From Pavlovales sp. CCMP2436 (Eukaryota; Haptophyta; Pavlovophyceae; Pavlovales): DNA of 11,913 nt. The notes beneath the pieces are model-generated. The model did not search any database. It saw only the letters and a list, made by a program, of their open reading frames with translations, and had not been told where the DNA came from. Of this stretch, positions 6,945-11,913 are shown piece by piece. How positions within the stretch are numbered: the first letter of the stretch is position 1; each line of letters begins with the position of its first letter. The stretch spans positions 67,210-79,122 of the forward strand of contig MU631609.1 in the NCBI GenBank assembly GCA_026770615.1, in the 5' to 3' direction. The position numbers and the translations under genes were made by a program.

Positions 6945-8270
6945 ATTTAGCATGTCTTCACGTTCCAGATTTTCGGTTGATGAAACCACTGTCATGCTTT
7001 CGACTTTGCTTGGGAAAGAAATCCAACTTTTATTCACTGCGTTTGTAATCGAATTGTTAAGCACACCTAAATGAAGCTTGGACGTGCTACTTACTAACGG
7101 CATAGACCCGCCAAAGTTTAGCGGGTTTACTGTAGTTCTTGCAGTACGACTATCTGATAAATATATCTTAAAATCCGCAATGTTATGCGCATCACTATAT
7201 CCTTGAAAATCTAAAAGATTATTGTCGACACCTCCAGAATAAGACATATCGAAACCTGTGGTTGTGCCTCCGATACTTGTATCTGCCTTAACACCGTCAA
7301 AGTACATATCTATTAAGATTTTGTTACCTGTACCAATTAAACGATTGATCACTATTTCCACCGATTTCCGTGCTGTTGTTGATAACGTAATATTTGAAAC
7401 GCCAAGAAGCTGGGTAAAATTCCCGTTTGCATCTATAAATAGATATGATAGATTATTCGAAAACAAACGAAACATCAGACCACGCGATAAATTTCCTGCA
7501 CCAGATGAAAATGACGATCGTGGACGTTTACCAATCGAAAAAATTGCATTGTTAGACGAGTTTGTATTATTCAATTTTATTTTAAAAAACACTCTCATAC
7601 CACTAGCGCCTGATAATTTAGAAGCTATCGATATGAATGTGTTCGTTGGTGCAATATTTCCAAATAATCGATAAGAAGATAATACTTTTACATAGCCGTA
7701 GCCTGTTCCCAGAGTACTGTCTGAGTAAAGCGTGTCTACGGTCCCTGTGCCACTACGTACAAGCGTAGCGTTTCTACCACTAATATCGTCAAAATTTGTA
7801 TTAAATCGATACTCGACAAAACTCGTAACAACATCAACGATTTCACTGGATAATTCATTTACTCCAAGCCATGCCCTGGGGATACCTGCAGAATAAAATA
7901 TTATATAAATTGGTTGTGCAGTGTTGGAGTTATATCTAAAATTTATCGTATTACTCAATCCTGCCGATGTTTGTCGCGTTATTGTCATCGATCTATTGAT
8001 AGTTTCGTTTACAAATGTCGGCGGCAATTGGCTGTAGTATATCACGGCAGGCTCTACGATATATATTGGTAAATCGATCCCCAAATCTTTGGCACCGTCT
8101 GGGTAGATTTTAACATTACCCACACCTGTTGGCTTAGACCATCCGATTTTTGTGCCATTATCTGAAGCTACCACAGGCGGCGTTGTAAATTGTTGTTTAA
8201 TACTATCGTTAATAACTTTCGCCAAATCGCCTAAATTTTGGAGACCTTTTTCCACCGATATCAATCTTCA
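6939..8270 (-). pseudogene. Fibre gene, C-terminal piece with fourth LamG-like domain (441 codons)
   Basis: The longest unbroken frame of the window. It opens just behind TGA 8268-8270, with TTG 8262-8264 as first possible start and no early ATG, which favours a continuation of the same gene over an independent one. The N-terminal part (GLQNLGDLAKVINDSIKQQF) looks helical, followed by a beta-rich region. The fourth LamG-like domain runs from VEYRFNTNFDDISGRNATL (about 7765-7815) through MRVFFKIKLNNT, GLMFRLFSNNLSYLFID and ILIDMYFDGVKAD to NIADFKIYLSDS (about 7150-7185). About 70 residues of Ser/Asn-rich tail follow before TAA 6939-6941, which abuts the stop of the opposing IQ-motif ORF. Confidence 0.68.
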
Positions 8271-8290
8271 AACTACACTATCGCTGCACG

Positions 8291-8896
8291 TTAAATTATT
8301 CCCATAGAATAAGTATTGATTGGTACGACTACGTCCAACGTACAACCATCTTCTCGTGAATTTGCGTTTGTGGCGTTTTCATTATATGGAATAGCAAAAT
8401 ATACCGAAGGACTACGCAATACCAAATCATTAGCTCCGATGACAGTATTATCTAGACCCACACCACTCTTATAAAGTATAGTTATCAGTTTAACTGGTCT
8501 GATATATGGCGCTAAAGTTTTATATTCTTCGTTATAATTCAAGTGTTCGATTGGTAAACGATTTGAAGATATGGATTTGCGCCACATCTTAATATTCGTA
8601 AAGCTTTGTGAAGACGTATATTTACGTTGATGTAGTTTTATATTATATTTATCAATAATATTTATAGGCTTTGTCAATTGTACGCTTGCAAATTTTCCAT
8701 TTTTATACACCGATAATAATCTTGTTTTTGATATGGTAAAATCAAATCGAGTAAAACCGCCAAGCGTATAATCAACATTATCGATAGTCAAATAATCCAG
8801 TCCTGTAGAAGTGTTTAATGTATTGATATCAACATTGACGGATGTAGTTCCTGGGAATATTTTGAAAGTCAAACGATAAACCTCTAATGAACTCAA
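8291..8896 (-). pseudogene. Fibre gene, piece with rest of third LamG-like domain
   Basis: After the frame change near 8850 the sequence continues as PGTTSVNVDINTL, GGFTRFDFTISKTRLLSVYKNG and SFTNIKMWRKSI (about 8570-8610), again the closing LamG strand seen in the other domains (S/A-x-F/I-K-I/M). The ATG near its left part is not needed as a start. The frame closes at TAA 8291-8293 after TYSMGII. In the neighbouring frame, coding-like sequence resumes behind a TGA at 8268-8270. Whether TAA 8291 is a true gene end is open, because the following piece lacks an ATG near its beginning. Confidence 0.6.
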
Positions 8897-9850
8897 TTTC
8901 TGACGGCATTGGACTGTCTAAAATTTTAGCGAACCCGATCGATAAAATTAGATTGTACGAATACGGTACAATAGTATCATTAATATATATATACGAAAAA
9001 CTATAGTCTTTTACGTCAAACCTGTTAAGGTCTCGTATAGGAAATTGTACATTTGCGTTATTATTAACTGTAAAGCGTTCGAATTTTATCGATTGTAAAT
9101 AAGTGCTATCGGGGTATAGCACTGCGCTGCTGCTTGTCGTCGGACTTGGTAAATTTCCGACAACATCATAGACCGCTAATAAGCTACCTTTGAACCATGC
9201 CGTCGGTGGTATACTAATGGTATTTAAATCTATCGCAGATGATAATAGTACGTTTTGCTTGCTTATTAATGATGCACGAATTAAAAGATTATTATAATTA
9301 TTCAAAAAATTCATGTAAGAATTATTTATAGTGGAAACTCTAAAATCTACATATTTCTGTGACTGTTTTACTATCGCAATGGTCATAGGTGGATCGACCT
9401 GATCTAAACGTCGGTTAACGATATCGCTCGATGTAATGGTATCAGTTAACCAGATTTTTATATTACTAAGATAAGGGCTGTCTGTATAATTACCATAAAT
9501 ACGAAATTTATAACCATCTGATGCTGACCAACCCCAATCAAAACGATAAATATCTTGTCCACTCGCAGACGACTGTAATAAAGTACCATTTAACCAACAT
9601 AACAAATCTACGGACGAAGATCTGGGTATTTGGATAATTATATTACTCCATTCCGTTACTGATAAAGATGGACTGAACGTGTGAAATTGGCTGTAGTTTG
9701 CATTGGGTTCACAAAACAAAAATTGAAATCTATTATCGTTAAGTATTCGCAAATTTAAACCTGTACCGATTGGATTAGTACTTGCTACATAGCTCGAATT
9801 TACTATTGAACCAATTGCAAAAACTAAAGAGCTTTGATTTGTAGCAGTTT
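8829..9850 (-). pseudogene. Fibre gene, piece with rest of second LamG-like domain and start of third
   Basis: The frame is open upstream of the TTG at 9752, back to the T4 run, so that TTG is not a real start. It holds LVFAIGSIVNSS, LNLRILNDNRFQFLF, WSNIIIQIPRSSSVDLLCWLNG and, near 9445-9480, YLSNIKIWLTDT, the closing strand of LamG domain two. A linker follows (FKGSLLAVYDVVGN), then the third domain starts with DYSFSYIYINDTIVP and reaches FIRGLSFDFQN, where the frame must shift near 8850 to continue. The overlap with the next piece (8829-8896) is an artefact of both frames being open there. Domain order and strand pattern match those of the first domain. Confidence 0.62.
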
Positions 9851-10928
9851 TATATCGAATGACATAGTGAAACCAGTCCCACCTGCAGATGTTGCAATTG
9901 TTCGACTAGTTTCTGTGCTTAAAATACCAGATATGTCGCATCTTCGAAAATATGGCTTGCCATCAATATCTCTACCCTGTTCTGTAATAGAACCACTTAG
10001 ATGATTACCACGTCCAGAAGTATCTTTATTATCATATAGCAAATATTCCCCAAATGGTCTTTGAAATGCCAGAGTTAAATCATCTGTTTGCGTCTCTTTC
10101 AATGTTGGTTTTAAAAAGATTTTTAGATCTGATAAATAGCAAGTACTCGCATATATTTGTAATAAATTAGTTGTTAAATTTGTGGTTGTAAAAAGTCGTA
10201 ATAAATTTATTACCGCGCCTGTCGTTATGTAAGTTTGTAAAATATTATCGATATATATATCAACCTGTCCAATGCTTGAAATAACTACGTCGTAATGTCT
10301 CCATATATTTATCGTATTGAATATATCTAATGTAAAAGTTCGTCTAAAATTTCCCAAGCGACCAAATCGAAGACGCATATTTGTAGAATTGAATGAAATA
10401 CTAATTCCTTCGCATTCAGTTTCCGTATTGCTTGGTTTCGATGCATCATAATAGTCTCCAATTGAAAAAATCTTTTGATAACCAGAGTCCGTAATATTTT
10501 TAAAATCGAATGATATAACCATACCACTATTATATCCAGTTCCTCCGAAAATCGTATGTTGAATTGTAACCGGATCGAGTATCGTTTCGACCATGCCATC
10601 ATCGAATTGGATATAAGATTTATCAGTAATATCTTCGATTTTATATAAATCTTCAGACGCACCTGTATAAGTTAAATAGTTGTCACGTCCACTAAAATCA
10701 CTGTTATTAATAAAACGATATTCCGCAAAAGCTGATCCTTGACGTTCAACTATTGGCTCGGCTGTTAAATTGACAATAGAACCGTATGGAATTTTGTTGA
10801 TTGAATGGTAAGCGTAAAGTGTATAAATCTAAATTACTATTTGTCATAAACGCATCAAAATGTTGAGAATAATCTGCTTCCAAAAGTTTAAGATTACTGA
10901 CGATTGGGACACCTGTATAATTTGAAAT
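9824..10928 (-). pseudogene. Fibre gene, piece with first LamG-like domain and start of second
   Basis: Behind the TAA at 10929-10931 the frame stays open (ISNYTGVPIVSNLKLLEAD) until a one-base shift near 10795, then runs to TAG 9824-9826. The first LamG-like domain starts at EYRFINNSDFSGRDNYL (about 10673-10723), the typical 'Y-F-x-N-D-x-SG-x-N' entrance, contains MVISFDFKN, GISISF and WRHYDVVISSIGQVDIYID strands, and ends in YLSDLKIFL near 10115-10140. The second begins with GEYLLYDNKDTSGRGNHL (about 9995-10050) and FTMSFDIK. The frame breaks at the T4 run 9848-9851 (plus strand), where one base appears to be missing, and continues in the next piece with SLVFAIGS. Confidence 0.65.
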
Positions 10929-11780
10929 TTATAATATTTGCGATTCAATATTTTGAATGTTTGGCGTGCTTATATTTCCGGTAAAATTAGCACCGCTTAA
11001 ATTAGCTTTTAACAATAGTTTAGCGTCATTATCACTAATATTTTCTTTGAAACTTATGGTATCATTCAATCCAAGCGCATAGGAATCTGTGGCTAAAGAT
11101 CTGGTATTTAAATTATTGATATTGCTATTGATAAAAATATTATTTAAATTATAATCAATTTGGTTTGTTTTGAGTGATATATTGCTTGATATATTAATAT
11201 TATTTAAATCATAATCGCTTACGTTTACTTTGAGTGCTATATTGCTTGATACATTAATAATATTCGAATCATATCGTATATTTGAAGAATTCACATTGCT
11301 ATTTAAAGTGGTAAAATCGCTTTGGTTCGTTTTTAGTAAAATATTACTTGATAAATTTGTAATATTACTGTCATATCGTAAATTTGAATAATTCACATTG
11401 CTATTAAAAGTGGTAAATTCTATTTGGTTCGTTTTTAAATGTATATTACTATTGATCACAATATTATTAGTGTTATAATCACTCGTATTGACTTTTAATA
11501 ATAAATTTGAATCGTATCGATTATTTGATGAGTTAACTATATTGCTAAAACTATTGTGATCAGAAATATTATACTTTAAATTTATATTGCTTGTATTTAT
11601 AGCCATCGAATTTGTAATATTACTATTATTATTATTGTATGTAGCTATATCGACTTTTAACGACATCGGACTGTCCGATTCTGACTTTGTATAACGATTA
11701 TCAAAACTTAAATTTGCGTTATATTTATATTCATCAAAATCCATAATCGGCAATTTGCTCGGCAATAGCGTGTTAGCGTA
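10929..11780 (-). pseudogene. Fibre gene, shaft piece with YTKSE motif and 34/20-residue modules
   Basis: The open frame continues from the previous piece; TTG at 11765 is not a convincing start. FDNRYTKSESDS (about 11670-11705) matches the 'YTKxEVD' string widespread in tail-fibre proteins. Then come repeat modules built on SNIxLKxNxxDxxxxNN: one 20-residue unit (about 11454-11513), two 34-residue units (11352-11453 and 11250-11351) and two more 20-residue units (11130-11249). The 34-residue form equals the 20-residue form plus a 14-residue SSNIRYDSNI-type insert. The piece ends with LLLKANLSGANFTGNISTP, a known style of fibre repeat, before TAA 10929-10931, after which the frame remains open. 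It is very rich in Asn and Ser. Likely a trimeric fibre shaft. Confidence 0.65.
11130..11513 (-). repeat. Tandem modules of 60 and 102 bp in the fibre gene
   Basis: The two 102-bp units (11352-11453 and 11250-11351) share long identical strings such as TTCACATTGCTATT, AAAGTGGTAAA and TTTGGTTCGTTTTTA (plus strand), so duplication is visible at DNA level. The 60-bp units at 11130-11249 share TGATATATTGCTTGATA-type strings. The mixed unit length shows that gain or loss of a 42-bp insert accompanied copy-number change. Confidence 0.75.
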
Positions 11781-11913
11781 TTAGCAAGCTTTCAACGGAT
11801 TAGCAATTGAAATATCGATTTTACTATCTAAAATTCCTATGTTTCCATTTGTTAATCCTAAATTTCCGTTTGTTATTGTTAAATTTCCGTTCGTTGTACT
11901 AATAGACTCTTCT
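11781..11913 (-). pseudogene. Fibre gene, upstream piece with NGNL repeats (partial)
   Basis: The frame is open from the window edge to a TAA at 11781-11783 (43 codons) and contains three near-perfect seven-residue units, NGNLTIT, NGNLGLT and NGNIGIL. At DNA level they are AACGGAAATTTA-type repeats. Behind the TAA the same frame continues (YANTLLPSKLP) into the next piece without a shift, so the stop is most simply a mutation within one gene. Short Asn-Gly repeats of this kind suit a stiff beta-rich fibre shaft. The gene start lies outside the window. Confidence 0.55.

Larger units (their letters stand above)
6939..11913 (-). pseudogene. Giant fibre-like gene with tail-fibre repeats and four LamG-like domains, fragmented and partial
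   Basis: On the minus strand, six or seven reading-frame pieces follow each other almost without gap and together would code for at least about 1,650 residues, running off the right edge. N-terminal to C-terminal: short NGNL repeats, a YTKSE tail-fibre motif, a module array, a GANFTGNISTPNI string, then four laminin-G/concanavalin-like domains. YTKSE and xFTG strings are common in phage and giant-virus fibre proteins, and LamG folds often bind sugars or surface proteins, so a virion surface adhesin is the likely role. In-frame TAA codons lie at 11781-11783 and 10929-10931, TGA at 8268-8270, and single-base shifts near 10795, at the T4 run 9848-9851, near 8850 and near 8285. Only the C-terminal TAA (6939-6941) looks like a true end. 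Two adjacent genes instead of one (break at 8264-8291) is the main alternative. Confidence 0.7.

Noticed and set aside
7258..7674. 138-residue plus-strand ORF inside the fourth LamG-like domain region
   Set aside because: It is a shadow of the 441-codon minus-strand frame, which shows a recognisable domain pattern while the plus product does not.
10327..10662. 111-residue minus-strand ORF overlapping the first LamG-like domain
   Set aside because: It is in another frame of the same strand and lacks the strand pattern; the domain-bearing frame continues across the whole stretch.
1446..11783. A variant genetic code with TAA (and TAG) read as Gln
   Set aside because: Many in-frame TAA codons sit in open frames, which first suggested a ciliate- or ulvophyte-like code. 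But at 5017 the LINE context (FKGG stop QIK) fits a lost Tyr of a 'GYQ' string, TGA stops and many frameshifts are also present, and the ends at 6944 and 6939 use TAA as real stops.
6221..11913. African swine fever-like integrated element
   Set aside because: No asfarvirus core gene is visible and LamG-type fibre genes are not a feature I can tie to that group. Only a general large DNA virus origin is supportable.

Overview
The window looks like nuclear DNA of an unidentified eukaryote, in two parts that differ in base composition. Positions 1 to about 5530 are GC-balanced to GC-rich and carry low-complexity repeats plus a long, decayed non-LTR retrotransposon (LINE) on the minus strand. Positions from about 6180 to the end are strongly AT-rich and gene-dense, with virus-style packing (stop codons overlapping by 4-6 bases, 42-base divergent spacer, no introns seen). 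Between them lies a spacer of palindromic 85-bp repeats and a TACATA-type minisatellite. I read this as host chromosome next to an inserted fragment of a large DNA virus (endogenous viral element). No core viral gene (capsid, polymerase, packaging ATPase) is present, so the viral origin is inference, and host and virus cannot be named.

Layout. 1-262: two copies of a 131-bp tandem repeat. 263-755: GC-rich CCG/GTC trinucleotide repeats with no gene I can support. 756-1076: inverted-repeat arms around a doubtful short ORF. 1027-5535 (minus): 5'-truncated LINE pseudogene whose order is reverse transcriptase (motifs A, B and FMDD visible), spacer, RNase H (D-E-D-D positions visible), Cys-rich knuckle, and a C-terminal OTU-type cysteine protease (GDGNC and a later His). 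It carries about eight in-frame stops and roughly nine frameshifts. 5519-5713: palindromic repeats with a covarying base pair. 5720-6160: composite minisatellite.

6221-6944: three small ORFs (plus, minus, plus) packed end to end: a frameshifted charged protein, a 51-residue protein, and a 65-residue protein with a hydrophobic N-terminus and an IQ-like motif. 6939-11913 (minus, running off the right edge): one very long fibre-like gene, now split into fragments. From its N-terminal side it has NGNL-type short repeats, a phage/giant-virus tail-fibre motif (YTKSE), an array of 34- and 20-residue modules, a 'GANFTGNISTPNI' tail-fibre motif, then four laminin-G/concanavalin-like domains. The likely role is a virion surface fibre or adhesin. 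Two in-frame TAA codons, a TGA and four single-base frameshifts suggest that the copy is dead, although some homopolymer shifts could be sequencing errors.
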